DNA of 17,858 bases from the NCBI GenBank assembly GCA_964462865.1, contig CAYWZO010000035.1:1-17858 (forward strand), read 5' to 3'. The stretch comes from Fen-1077 sp964462865 (GTDB lineage: Bacteria > Chloroflexota > Dehalococcoidia > Dehalococcoidales > RBG-16-60-22). Numbering within the stretch: position 1 is the stretch's first letter; the number at the start of each line of letters is the position of its first letter. Made by a program: the position numbers and the translations under genes. The notes below the pieces were generated by a model. The model was not told the DNA's origin. It did not search any database and saw only the letters and a list, made by a program, of their open reading frames with translations. Below, piece by piece: positions 1-7,417 of this stretch.

Positions 1-109
1 AATAAAATCTTCCCCATGTAACCTGGTATCATTTCCACCCCCTAATTAAAATACAATTTGTTACCTCAATATATTTTACCTATTGCAAGCTTCTAATGTC
101 AAAAAGAGT

Positions 110-165
110 CGCAATATTTTCGCAAAATGACAAATATATGGACATTTACGCAACTTTTTCGCAAA
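110..165. repeat. Helically phased CGCAA direct repeats, operator-like
   Basis: Two 17-bp direct repeats, CGCAATATTTTCGCAAA (110-126) and CGCAACTTTTTCGCAAA (149-165), match at 15 of 17 positions. Each contains two CGCAA motifs 11 bp apart, giving four copies at 110, 121, 149 and 160. An 11-bp step is one helical turn, which fits protein binding on one DNA face. They lie about 170 bp upstream of the promoter -35 box, so an activator or bending site is more likely than a simple repressor site. The function is inference. Confidence 0.45.
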
Positions 166-190
166 TTATTACTAAATGTATTCCTACAAT

Positions 191-232
191 CGGCGTCACT
201 GAGCAGACATACTATCGGTGACGCCGGGCGTC
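191..232. repeat. Dyad with overlapping alternative pairing (GGCGTC / GACGCC / GGCGTC)
   Basis: CGGCGTCAC (191-199) and GTGACGCCG (218-226) form a perfect 9-bp inverted repeat around an 18-nt loop. The right arm can also pair with the GGCGTC at 227-232. No T-run follows on either strand, so it is not a convincing intrinsic terminator. It lies about 100 bp upstream of the promoter. It may be an operator, or the end of a gene outside the window. Confidence 0.35.
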
Positions 233-332
233 TTGCTTAACTCCACCACTGCCCTATTCCGCTGCGACGTTTTTGCCTGAGAAACAAAAGTGACTAAAGT
301 GTACGGTATAAATAATTTGAATATGGGTTACG

Positions 333-361
333 TTGACCAACCATTGTTTACTACGTATAAT
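333..361 (+). promoter_or_regulatory. Sigma70-type promoter of the first Mo enzyme gene
   Basis: A TTGACC -35 box (333-338) and a perfect TATAAT -10 box (356-361) are separated by 17 bp. Transcription would start near 368, giving a leader of about 108 nt before the ATG at 476. The fit to consensus is strong. The leader carries repeated GAGAGCGGT and CGGTTGAG motifs that could be downstream operators. Confidence 0.7.
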
Positions 362-475
362 TAGTGAGGTCTGCGATTAGAGAGCGGTTGAGTTATCCGG
401 TTGAGAGCGGTGCGAAGATGTAACTCCCACATATACCAATAAAGAAAAATGGCTTAATGATTGGAGAGAGATTAG

Positions 476-3139
476 ATGGATACGGCGCGAAAAGATAAAC
501 CAGCAAGGGAAGTGGAAAAAGAAAGTTCATTCCTGAAAGGGCTTAGCTTCATCAGTTCCACCAGCGGCGACGCTAATTCCTCGGTAGTGGACGTTAAAAA
601 CGGTAAGATAATCAGAATCAGGCCTTTGCACTTCGATTGGAAATATGACAAGAAGCGATTCAACCCCTGGAAGATGGAGGCGCGGGGACGCGTCTTTGAA
701 CCGCTGATGAAATCGCTGGTGCCTCCTTATAGCCTGGCTTATAAAAAGAGGGTCTATTCTCCTAACAGGGTTCTTTATCCTTTAAAGAGAGTCGATTGGA
801 ACCCCGACGGCGAGAGAAACACGGGAAACAGAGGTGAAAGCAGCTATGTTAGGACCTCGTGGGATGAGGCTGTGGCAATAATAGTCAAGGAGTTAAAAAG
901 GGTAAAGGAGAAATACGGATCCTACGCCATCCTTTCACAGTCGGATGGACACGGAGAGACCAAGGTTATACACGGCACCCATGGCTGCCAGAACAAGCTC
1001 CTCTCGCTACTGGGTGGCGCCACAAGACAGATCCGAAATGCGGATAGCTGGGAAGGTTGGTATTGGGGCGCCAAGCACGTCTGGGGCATGGAGCCGGTGG
1101 GCCAGCAGGACCCGGTTATAAATGTGATGCCCGATATGGCCGAGAATACCGATATGGTTTTATTCTGGGGCTGCGACCCGGAAACAACACCCTGGGGCTT
1201 CGACGGTCAGATGGCCAGCCGCCTTTGCTATTGGTGGACCGAGCTCGGCATAAAATCGATATATATCTGCCCGGAACTGAACTATGGGGCAGCGGTACAT
1301 GCCGATAAATGGATTCCCATAAGACCAAGCACCGACGCGGCTTTGCAGCTGGCCATCGCCTATACCTGGATTACCGGGAGTACTTACGATAAAAAATATG
1401 TCGCCACCCACACGTTCGGCTTCGAAAAATTTGAGGAATATGTCCTGGGCAAAGAAGATGGGGTTCCCAAAACCCCGGAATGGGCCGAAGAGAAAACGGG
1501 TATCCCTAAAAGGAAGATTAAAGCACTGGCCAGAGAGTGGGCATCCAAGCGTACGACCATAGCGCACGGCAACGGGGGCCCCGGCATAAGGGGGCCATAC
1601 GCGACGGAAAACAGCCGACTCGAGATCCTGCTTTTAGCGATGCAGGGCGTGGGCAAGCCCGGGATCCATCAGGTTAAAATGCTCGAATGGGGCCGCCGGT
1701 GTTCGGACCGGCTGGACCCTATGCCCCTGGGCACGATAAGACCGAACGTGTTCTCCGTCTATACCGGGGCCATGAAATTCGCGGCTTCCAAAAAGCAGGA
1801 GGAAGTGAAAGATGCCCTCCAGCAAGATTCGAAAGGCAAAGAAGTCCCGACGCAATTCATCCCCAAAGACCTCATCCATGACGCCCTCCTTAATCCTCCT
1901 ATCAGCTGGTACGGTACGACCTCGGCGATCGCGCCGCTGGAAGACCAGTTCACGAAATACACCTATCCGGCCAAAGGTTATCCGGAAATACACATGATAT
2001 GGACCGATTCACCCTGCTGGATAACCTGCTGGAATGACACCAATTCCTATATTAAGGCGCTCAAAAGCTCGAAGATAGAGTTTATTCTGGCCCAGCACCC
2101 GTGGCTGGAGAATGATTGTCTGTTTGCTGATATTATCCTGCCGGTTAATACCAAATTCGAAGAACAGGATCTGGCCCAGGATAATATGGGCGGGCAATTT
2201 CATATCATCTTAGACGAGAGAAAATGCATCGAACCCGTTGGAGAATCCAAGAGCGACTATGAAATAGTCTGTATGATAGCGGAAAAGCTGGGTTTGCTCA
2301 AAGAATACACGGATGGCAACACTATTGAAGACCTGCTAAGGCAAGGCTTCGAAAATTCGGGCGCGCAGGAACTGGTTTCTTACGAAGAGTTCGAGAAAAA
2401 AGGTTATTTCGTGATCCCGACTGATCCGGATTGGAAGAAATACCCCGCTGGCCTGGCAGAGTTCTACAGAGACCCGGAGGAACACCCTTTAAAGACACCG
2501 TCCGGCAAAATAGAGTTCTATTCCCAGAACCTGGCTAAACACTTCCCCGGCGACCGGGAAAGGCCACCGGTCCCGCACTGGATTGAAAAGGGGGAGAGCC
2601 ATGACGAGCGTCTCTCCAGCAAAAGGGCGAAGAAGTATCCCCTGCTCCTCATGTCCAACCACGGCAGGTGGAGAGTACATGCGAACCACGATGATATAAC
2701 CTGGACCAGGGAAATCCCGACCTGCAAGGTCACAGGGCCTGACGGCTATAAATATGAGCCATTGTGGCTTAACCCGGCAGATGCGGCCAGGAAGAACATA
2801 GAAAATGGCGATGTGGTCAAAATATACAACGAAAGAGGTGCTGTCCTGGGAGGCGCTTATGTGACCGAGCGGATTATGCCCGGCGTTGTTTACATGGATC
2901 ATGGAGCGAGGTATGATCCTATAATCCCCGGGGAGCTTGACAGGGGAGGGGCGATAAACACCATCACTCCGCACAATAAAACCTCAAAAAACGCCACAGG
3001 AATGGTCGTAAGCGGGTTCTTGGTAGAGGTTGAGAAGGTGAATTTAGACGAATTGAGGAGGAAATATCCCGAAGCGTTTGAAGGACCGTATCACCTAGAT
3101 GCCGGCTTACGCCTGGAGCGGGCTCTGGTAAAGAAATAA
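476..3139 (+). CDS. Molybdopterin oxidoreductase, transhydroxylase large-subunit (AthL)-like
   Basis: The 887-residue protein is a full-length DMSO-reductase-family enzyme. The ATG is preceded by GGAGAGAG five bases upstream. The first cysteine is C171, so the N-terminal [4Fe-4S] site of most family members is absent, and no Tat or Sec signal is seen, so it should be cytoplasmic. From memory of the family, the closest fit is the large subunit of pyrogallol-phloroglucinol transhydroxylase (about 875 residues). Shared stretches include KNGKIIRIRP near 41-50, WKMEARG near 65-71, ADSWEGW near 189-195, a VLGKEDG...PEWAEE block and KCIEPVGES. D190-S191-W192 matches the Asp-Ser-Trp in which Ser ligates Mo, and H159 fits the catalytic His. 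The molybdopterin-binding C-terminal domain is intact (YNERG near 783). Known transhydroxylase works with an Fe-S small subunit, and none is adjacent. It could act on another hydroxylated substrate. Family confident, substrate not. Confidence 0.85.
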   Translation: MDTARKDKPAREVEKESSFLKGLSFISSTSGDANSSVVDVKNGKIIRIRPLHFDWKYDKKRFNPWKMEARGRVFEPLMKSLVPPYSLAYKKRVYSPNRVLYPLKRVDWNPDGERNTGNRGESSYVRTSWDEAVAIIVKELKRVKEKYGSYAILSQSDGHGETKVIHGTHGCQNKLLSLLGGATRQIRNADSWEGWYWGAKHVWGMEPVGQQDPVINVMPDMAENTDMVLFWGCDPETTPWGFDGQMASRLCYWWTELGIKSIYICPELNYGAAVHADKWIPIRPSTDAALQLAIAYTWITGSTYDKKYVATHTFGFEKFEEYVLGKEDGVPKTPEWAEEKTGIPKRKIKALAREWASKRTTIAHGNGGPGIRGPYATENSRLEILLLAMQGVGKPGIHQVKMLEWGRRCSDRLDPMPLGTIRPNVFSVYTGAMKFAASKKQEEVKDALQQDSKGKEVPTQFIPKDLIHDALLNPPISWYGTTSAIAPLEDQFTKYTYPAKGYPEIHMIWTDSPCWITCWNDTNSYIKALKSSKIEFILAQHPWLENDCLFADIILPVNTKFEEQDLAQDNMGGQFHIILDERKCIEPVGESKSDYEIVCMIAEKLGLLKEYTDGNTIEDLLRQGFENSGAQELVSYEEFEKKGYFVIPTDPDWKKYPAGLAEFYRDPEEHPLKTPSGKIEFYSQNLAKHFPGDRERPPVPHWIEKGESHDERLSSKRAKKYPLLLMSNHGRWRVHANHDDITWTREIPTCKVTGPDGYKYEPLWLNPADAARKNIENGDVVKIYNERGAVLGGAYVTERIMPGVVYMDHGARYDPIIPGELDRGGAINTITPHNKTSKNATGMVVSGFLVEVEKVNLDELRRKYPEAFEGPYHLDAGLRLERALVKK

Positions 3140-3191
3140 TCTGTTAATATATTTGTCTTTCAGAATTCAACAAGTTAAAGCCTTGCCGTTA

Positions 3192-3409
3192 TCAGCCGAA
3201 GCTACTCACCATTGCACAAACTTGGACCCCAATTATTAACAAGCTGATAAACCAGAACCTCATGTCCTTCCATGAGTTCTCTTCTCCAAACTCGTCCATT
3301 TCAGAAAAGATAATAGCTCTTTACCGAAGACATAATCCTCAGCCATCGCATCGACTACAGGGTGGCGGCACCAATACTGCCCGTGAATCTCTAATATTTC
3401 ATGCTCCAC
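3192..3409 (-). other. Possible degenerate small gene downstream of the TRAP permease
   Basis: Two minus-strand frames overlap here. The first starts at a GTG (3409) and runs 49 codons to a TGA at 3260. It is in the same frame as the permease and begins just after its stop codon. The second starts at an ATG (3299) and gives 35 residues ending at 3192, with a hydrophobic run (RFWFISLLIIGVQVCAMV) that could be one membrane segment. Neither has a convincing ribosome binding site. Together they could be the frameshifted relic of a small membrane protein, or chance frames. I do not recognise a family. Confidence 0.2.
3253..3280. terminator. Imperfect hairpin between convergent genes
   Basis: AGAACCTCATG pairs with CATGAGTTCT with one bulged base around a 6-nt loop (tccttc). 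Its position between two convergent transcription units suits a shared terminator. There is no T-tract on either side, so intrinsic termination is doubtful. Confidence 0.25.
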
Positions 3410-3427
3410 TAAGATGCAGCTATTCGT

Positions 3428-5362
3428 TTATTTTAATATACCTGGCAGCCAAGTGACCAACGACGGCACGGCGATGATGATGATTATCACCATTATCGAT
3501 GCTAAAACAAAGGGAATCGCGCCCCGGTATATCTTTCCCATGGGAATTTCCGGGGCCATGCCTTTCATTGTAAACAGGTTTATCCCAACCGGCGGCGTTA
3601 ATGAGCCCAGTATCAGCACCAGAACCATTGTCAGGGCAAACCATAGCGGATCGGCTCCCTGGGCCACAGCTATCGGGTGCACGATGGGAACGCCGATTAG
3701 GGTCAGGGTCAAAACGTCAACGAAAAATCCCAGGATTGTAAAGAGAACAAGTATAATTACTATTATTGCCAGTCCGTGCAGACCAAGCCCCATTAAGGCA
3801 TCCGACACCGTGCCGGAGACATTACACCACGCTACAAATCGGGTGAACAGTGTAGCGCCGTTGACGATAAGCAGAAGCATGGACAGTAGCTTGGCTGTAT
3901 CTATCGCCGATTGCCAGATTTTTCTCCAGGTGAATCGTCTCATAACCAGGCCGATGAACAAAGCCCCGACGGCGCCCATAGCGCCGCCTTCGCTTGGACT
4001 GAATACCCCGCCGTATATACCGCCGATGACGAGAAGAAATAAAATCAAGATCGGTGCGCTAGCAGATAATGAGACAATTCTCGGCCGCCAGGCCGTTCTT
4101 TCTCCGGCCGGCCCGATGCTGGGATTTATCCGGCACCAGATAGTGATGGCGGTGGCAAAAGCAAGGCCGAGAAGAAGACCGGGAACAATCCCGGCGACAA
4201 AGAGCTTCCCGACGGACACCCCAGTGATAACACCGTAAATAATAAAAGGTATACTGGGTGGTATGATAGGGCCGATTATGGAACCACCAGCGACGGCCCC
4301 CGTGGCTAGACGGTCGTCGTATTTGTATTTCTTCATCTGCGGCATCGCGACCGACGTCATGGTGGCGATGGAAGATATGCTATCACCGACGATAGCGGCA
4401 AAACCGGTGCAGGCGGTTGTGGTCGCTATGGCCAACCCGCCTCGTATGTGCCCGATCCAGCGATAGACTAAGACATAAAGGTCCTCGCCGATCCTGGAAT
4501 GAAGACAGAAATAGCCCATAAGCACGAAAAACGGCACCGTCGCCCAGACGAATTGACCGGTGTTAGTATAGAGTCCCCTGCCCAACATGTTTAGCGCGGT
4601 ATCCAGGCCGCGAATATGTGAAATAAATAAAAAGCCGGGGATTAACATCGATAACCAGATGGGTATGCCGGCTAAAAGCAGGACGAGGAACGTTATCAGA
4701 CCGATAAAACCTACGGTAGCCAGGTTAATCTGCCACAAGCCCTTTTGTGCCCATAGCGCCGCCAGGAAAACCAGAACGATGGCTATCCCGAGCATCAGCA
4801 GCCACTGGTACCAGGTGAGGTGGCGCTTTTTAGCCTCGGAGATATTCTTTAAAAGGTCCCGTAGATACAGCAGCCCCATTAACAAAGAGCCAAAGACGAT
4901 TAAGGCCGCGAAAGGCCAGCTGACCCATTGTAGGGAATCAGCGTGATATGAGTGACGCCCGAAAAAAAATTGGGTAAGGTAGATGGTTTGCCAGATTATC
5001 AGCGCGAACAACCCGGTTCCCAGCAGGTTGTTAGAGAAATCGAAAATCAAAAACCCCTTCGGCCCCAGTCTAGACGTTATTATGTCTACCCTGATATGGC
5101 TTTTCTGGTTGTGAGTATTGGCAACGGTAAAAAACACAGCTACAATCAGCAGCACTTCGGTAATTTCGAACGCAGAGGTAATAGGATTGGAAAATAGGTA
5201 GCGCAGAATTACATCTATAAATGTCAGACCAACCATTAAAAAAATAATGACCGTGCCTATGACATTCACCCAGCGGCTGAAAATGCCGATGTAATCTAAA
5301 AGATGAATCGCCCTATCAAGAAAGTTCATCTGTTGCGTTTCACTTTTTTCAGCTGTCAACAA
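3428..5362 (-). CDS. TRAP transporter fused DctQ-DctM permease
   Basis: This 644-residue membrane protein joins the small and large TRAP permease subunits in one chain. Residues about 12-175 are the DctQ-like part, with four hydrophobic helices. A linker helix follows, then from about 215 the DctM part with about a dozen helices and typical stretches such as AIVGDSISSIATMTSVAMPQ and GSIIGPIIPPSIP. TRAP permeases use an ion gradient, usually sodium, to import substrate delivered by a periplasmic binding protein. The proposed start is TTG at 5362, because GGAGGG lies nine bases upstream. A downstream ATG (about 5329) has no good ribosome binding site. The gene follows the binding-protein gene in the same operon. 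Its Shine-Dalgarno can be folded into a small hairpin (5372-5394), which should hold down permease synthesis. Confidence 0.93.
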   Translation of the reverse strand: MLTAEKSETQQMNFLDRAIHLLDYIGIFSRWVNVIGTVIIFLMVGLTFIDVILRYLFSNPITSAFEITEVLLIVAVFFTVANTHNQKSHIRVDIITSRLGPKGFLIFDFSNNLLGTGLFALIIWQTIYLTQFFFGRHSYHADSLQWVSWPFAALIVFGSLLMGLLYLRDLLKNISEAKKRHLTWYQWLLMLGIAIVLVFLAALWAQKGLWQINLATVGFIGLITFLVLLLAGIPIWLSMLIPGFLFISHIRGLDTALNMLGRGLYTNTGQFVWATVPFFVLMGYFCLHSRIGEDLYVLVYRWIGHIRGGLAIATTTACTGFAAIVGDSISSIATMTSVAMPQMKKYKYDDRLATGAVAGGSIIGPIIPPSIPFIIYGVITGVSVGKLFVAGIVPGLLLGLAFATAITIWCRINPSIGPAGERTAWRPRIVSLSASAPILILFLLVIGGIYGGVFSPSEGGAMGAVGALFIGLVMRRFTWRKIWQSAIDTAKLLSMLLLIVNGATLFTRFVAWCNVSGTVSDALMGLGLHGLAIIVIILVLFTILGFFVDVLTLTLIGVPIVHPIAVAQGADPLWFALTMVLVLILGSLTPPVGINLFTMKGMAPEIPMGKIYRGAIPFVLASIMVIIIIIAVPSLVTWLPGILK

Positions 5363-5371
5363 ATGAAAATA

Positions 5372-5394
5372 CCCTCCAGGCTGTAAGCCAGAGG
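5372..5394 (-). promoter_or_regulatory. Hairpin masking the ribosome binding site of the TRAP permease
   Basis: On the minus strand, CCTC (5394-5391) pairs with the GAGG of the GGAGGG Shine-Dalgarno, and GGCT pairs with AGCC around a TAC loop. A small internal bulge lies between the two helices. Closing this hairpin would hide the ribosome binding site of a gene that already uses a TTG start. Low permease output relative to the binding protein is the likely consequence (inference). Confidence 0.4.
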
Positions 5395-5406
5395 TTTTTT
5401 GCTATA

Positions 5407-5464
5407 TGCCCGTCCCCTTTTATTGGATTCCTGTCAGATTTTTAGTAACAAAAGGGGACGGGCA
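5407..5464. repeat. 15-bp perfect inverted repeat between binding protein and permease genes
   Basis: TGCCCGTCCCCTTTT (5407-5421) and AAAAGGGGACGGGCA (5450-5464) are perfect complements around a 28-nt loop. The element lies 23 bases after the stop codon of the binding-protein gene. In the direction of transcription it is not followed by a T-run, so it is more likely an mRNA-stabilising or attenuating stem than a full terminator. The AAAAGGGGAC arms also resemble REP-type repeats mobilised by RAYT transposases in other bacteria. That link is from memory and unproven. Confidence 0.55.
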
Positions 5465-5487
5465 ATTATTTTATTTTTTAGAACAGT

Positions 5488-6615
5488 CTATTTAAGCGCG
5501 TATTCCGATCCGGAATATTTCACTGCCAGCTTGAGCCACTCGTCCAGCATTTTCGTTCCGGGTAAGCCCTTGGCATCAAGATCAGACTTAAACTTGTCCA
5601 ATACTGAAGCAGTCAACTCATTCATTTTGAGATAGTCGGCCTGGGTAAATTTGATAAACTCGGTGCCCCATTTCGCAGTTGCCTCGGGTCTGAGATCCCT
5701 GTCGAACCTCAATTGCTGGGCATCCTGTCTGGCGGGGATCTTAGCCGCTTCTTCCGTGATGATCTTTTGGAAATCAGGGGACAGGCTGTTCCATGTCTTG
5801 AGGTTCATTACCACCTGGAATGAACCGCAGCGGACATTGGATTCGGTGATGAAGGGAGTAACTTCACCCCAGCCGAAGTCGAACAGAGAGGCGAGCGTAA
5901 AAGTAGCCCCATCACATACTCCCGTCTGCAGGTTCAGGAAAGTCTCGTCAGGCATCATGGACATCCCGGTCATGCCCAGGGCTTCCCACATGGCGGCATC
6001 CCAGGGTCCGGTAGAGAGATACTTCTTACCCTTAAAGTCATCAATTGACCGGACGGCCTTGCCTTTACCCATGCAGGACATGTTCGGGAAGGTTGCGCAT
6101 CTCCAGAGAAGGTGGGTACCGGAGTCTTCATAGGCCTTGGCCATCTCCGGGAATTTCGAGGCCAGCTCAGTTATGTGTTGCGTTACGGCTAAATCTCTGA
6201 CGTCGTACTTAACGACCGAAGTGATGTCTTCCAGGGGGAAGAGATTCGGGTACATTGAACACATGCATTGCGCCATGTCAAAGTTGCCCTGTGCGGCATT
6301 ATCATAGGCTTCAAAAAAACCGGATAGCTCACCGCCCCAGTGCTGCTCAAACTTGACCAAACCGTTGGTACGCTGTTCAACCGCGGCAAAGAATGGATCA
6401 TACACTTCTGCCCAGCTACCGCCGGCGGGGTCGTGGGTGCTGAAAACGATGGTAACGGGTTTAGCGGGTGTGGTGGTTGTTGCTTGTTGAGCCGGAGTGG
6501 TTGCTGTAGGAGTTTTGGTACCGCAGGCAGATATAAAAGCGGTTATCAGGAGTATCACCGCCAGGCTCAGAGCCAGGGTTACCAATAATGTTTTGTTAAA
6601 TCGTTTTTCTTTCAA
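5488..6615 (-). CDS. TRAP transporter substrate-binding lipoprotein, DctP family
   Basis: The 375-residue protein has a basic N terminus, a hydrophobic signal (about residues 9-28) and a lipobox ending at C31. A Thr/Pro/Ala-rich linker (32-53) follows, then a DctP-type binding domain. It should be anchored outside the cytoplasmic membrane and pass substrate to the fused permease encoded next. The family signature appears as DDFKGKKYL (192-200), then the ALG and NLQTGVCDG stretches. Most relatives have Arg in this signature (KGLK-x-R) to bind a substrate carboxylate. Here L200 sits at that place, so the ligand may not be a simple carboxylate. The start is TTG, supported by AAGGAGG five bases upstream. 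The gene is first in a two-gene operon from a promoter near 6745-6773, divergent from a cupin gene. Confidence 0.92.
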   Translation of the reverse strand: MKEKRFNKTLLVTLALSLAVILLITAFISACGTKTPTATTPAQQATTTTPAKPVTIVFSTHDPAGGSWAEVYDPFFAAVEQRTNGLVKFEQHWGGELSGFFEAYDNAAQGNFDMAQCMCSMYPNLFPLEDITSVVKYDVRDLAVTQHITELASKFPEMAKAYEDSGTHLLWRCATFPNMSCMGKGKAVRSIDDFKGKKYLSTGPWDAAMWEALGMTGMSMMPDETFLNLQTGVCDGATFTLASLFDFGWGEVTPFITESNVRCGSFQVVMNLKTWNSLSPDFQKIITEEAAKIPARQDAQQLRFDRDLRPEATAKWGTEFIKFTQADYLKMNELTASVLDKFKSDLDAKGLPGTKMLDEWLKLAVKYSGSEYALK

Positions 6616-6744
6616 TTAATCCTCCTTAAAACACTAATCGGGATTGGACTCAAGACAACAATTCCTTGTTCGCTTTTCCACCTCCTTACCTCTTATTCAA
6701 CAAGAATAAGGAAAAAGTAAATTATATTTTATAATCTTGTGTTT

Positions 6745-6773
6745 ATTTTATTTGTAGAATAAAAAATTTTCAA
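6745..6773 (-). promoter_or_regulatory. Putative promoter of the TRAP operon
   Basis: On the minus strand, TTGAAA (6773-6768) and TAAAAT (6750-6745) are separated by 17 bp. Transcription would start near 6738, leaving a leader of about 120 nt that includes the 6692-6710 dyad. The surrounding AT richness makes chance matches likely, so confidence is moderate. Confidence 0.4.
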
Positions 6774-6917
6774 CTTAAAATATGCGACTTAATATATAAT
6801 AGTTTGAATGCAATGTCAATGCCAATGTTCTATATTTATCTAACTAGTTTCCACATCAACTATTACAAACACTGAAAGAATTTTTGTATAGCCTACTCCA
6901 AGAGATACTAGAGTATG

Positions 6918-6926
6918 TGTTATAAT
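6918..6926 (+). promoter_or_regulatory. Extended -10 promoter of the cupin gene
   Basis: TGT-TATAAT is an extended -10 element with a perfect hexamer. No good -35 box is seen at the proper distance, which extended -10 promoters tolerate. The start would be near 6933, about 60 nt upstream of the cupin ATG. Confidence 0.5.
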
Positions 6927-6994
6927 GGAAAAAGCAAATTTTACCGATAGCTATATATTCATGCTAGAAATGGTTTGACGGAGGATTTAAAGTA

Positions 6995-7417
6995 ATGTCT
7001 AAAACAAAATATGGGAAATATATTGTTACGGAATATATACCAAAAAGCGCAACCCCCTGGGAGCCGAAATTCACGCCTGAAGAATTGATACCTTTACTCC
7101 ATTTGGACAGCAGGGTTGTAAAAGGCGCTTTCTACGTTGAAAGCGCCTGGACGCTACCGCCATTTGCTAAAGAAACCCACGGTAAAACGCATAAACATGA
7201 TTATGATGAGGTTCTAGCTTTTTTTGGTAGTAATCCTGAAAACCCTCACGATTTATATGGCGAAGCGGAAGTACGCTTGGGTAACGAAGTACATACTGTA
7301 ACCAAGAGCTGTTTAATATTTGTCCCGAAAGGTGTTCCGCATGGTCCCATTAACTTTAAGAGAATAGACAGGCCGATATTTCATTTTTCCTGTGGAACAA
7401 GTAAAAAATATAACTAA
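6995..7417 (+). CDS. Small single-domain cupin protein
   Basis: The 140-residue protein is a cytoplasmic cupin barrel. The first cupin motif appears as H66-x-H68-x3-E72, with H116 supplying the usual fourth metal ligand in the FVPKGVPHGP stretch (109-118). H62 is a further nearby histidine. A metal site, often Fe, Mn, Ni or Zn, is therefore likely intact. GGAGG lies about ten bases before the ATG. The gene is monocistronic, with its own extended -10 promoter, and is divergent from the TRAP operon. The shared control region suggests a role linked to the imported compound, such as isomerisation, ring modification or sensing. Sequence alone does not choose among these. Confidence 0.85.
   Translation: MSKTKYGKYIVTEYIPKSATPWEPKFTPEELIPLLHLDSRVVKGAFYVESAWTLPPFAKETHGKTHKHDYDEVLAFFGSNPENPHDLYGEAEVRLGNEVHTVTKSCLIFVPKGVPHGPINFKRIDRPIFHFSCGTSKKYN

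Larger units (their letters stand above)
1..475. other. Long regulatory intergenic region upstream of the first Mo enzyme
   Basis: No gene is supported in these 475 bases. The left part is AT-rich and holds a phased CGCAA repeat array (110-165). Next comes a dyad (191-226), then a sigma70-like promoter (333-361) and a leader of about 108 nt. The leader contains a repeated GAGAGCGGT (380-388 and 403-411), CGGTTGAG (385-392 and 398-405), and a possible hairpin pairing GAGTTA (390-395) with TAACTC (421-426). The concentration of repeats and dyads before a single gene suggests a regulated promoter. No regulator gene is visible in the window. Confidence 0.6.
3140..3427. other. Intergenic region between convergent genes, with hairpin and ORF remnants
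   Basis: This gap separates the Mo enzyme from the 3' end of the TRAP operon. It holds an imperfect hairpin (3253-3280), a weak 8-bp inverted repeat TTATCAGC (3189-3196) with GCTGATAA (3243-3250), and two overlapping minus-strand open frames that look coding-like. No clear T-rich intrinsic terminator was found on either strand. Confidence 0.5.
6616..6994. other. Divergent AT-rich promoter region between TRAP operon and cupin gene
   Basis: These 379 bases carry a promoter for each direction. There is a perfect 7-bp dyad CTTATTC (6692-6698) / GAATAAG (6704-6710), which would lie in the TRAP leader. An unused Shine-Dalgarno-like AAGGAGG lies on the minus strand near 6672-6678. A short tandem run of AATGNN units spans about 6807-6829. 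No ORF is supported. Strong AT bias contrasts with the GC-rich right half of the window. Confidence 0.55.

Noticed and set aside
3414..4238. 274-codon open frame on the plus strand
   Set aside because: It is antisense to the DctM part of the fused TRAP permease, with Ile/Thr/Pro-rich low-complexity sequence typical of the complement of membrane helices.
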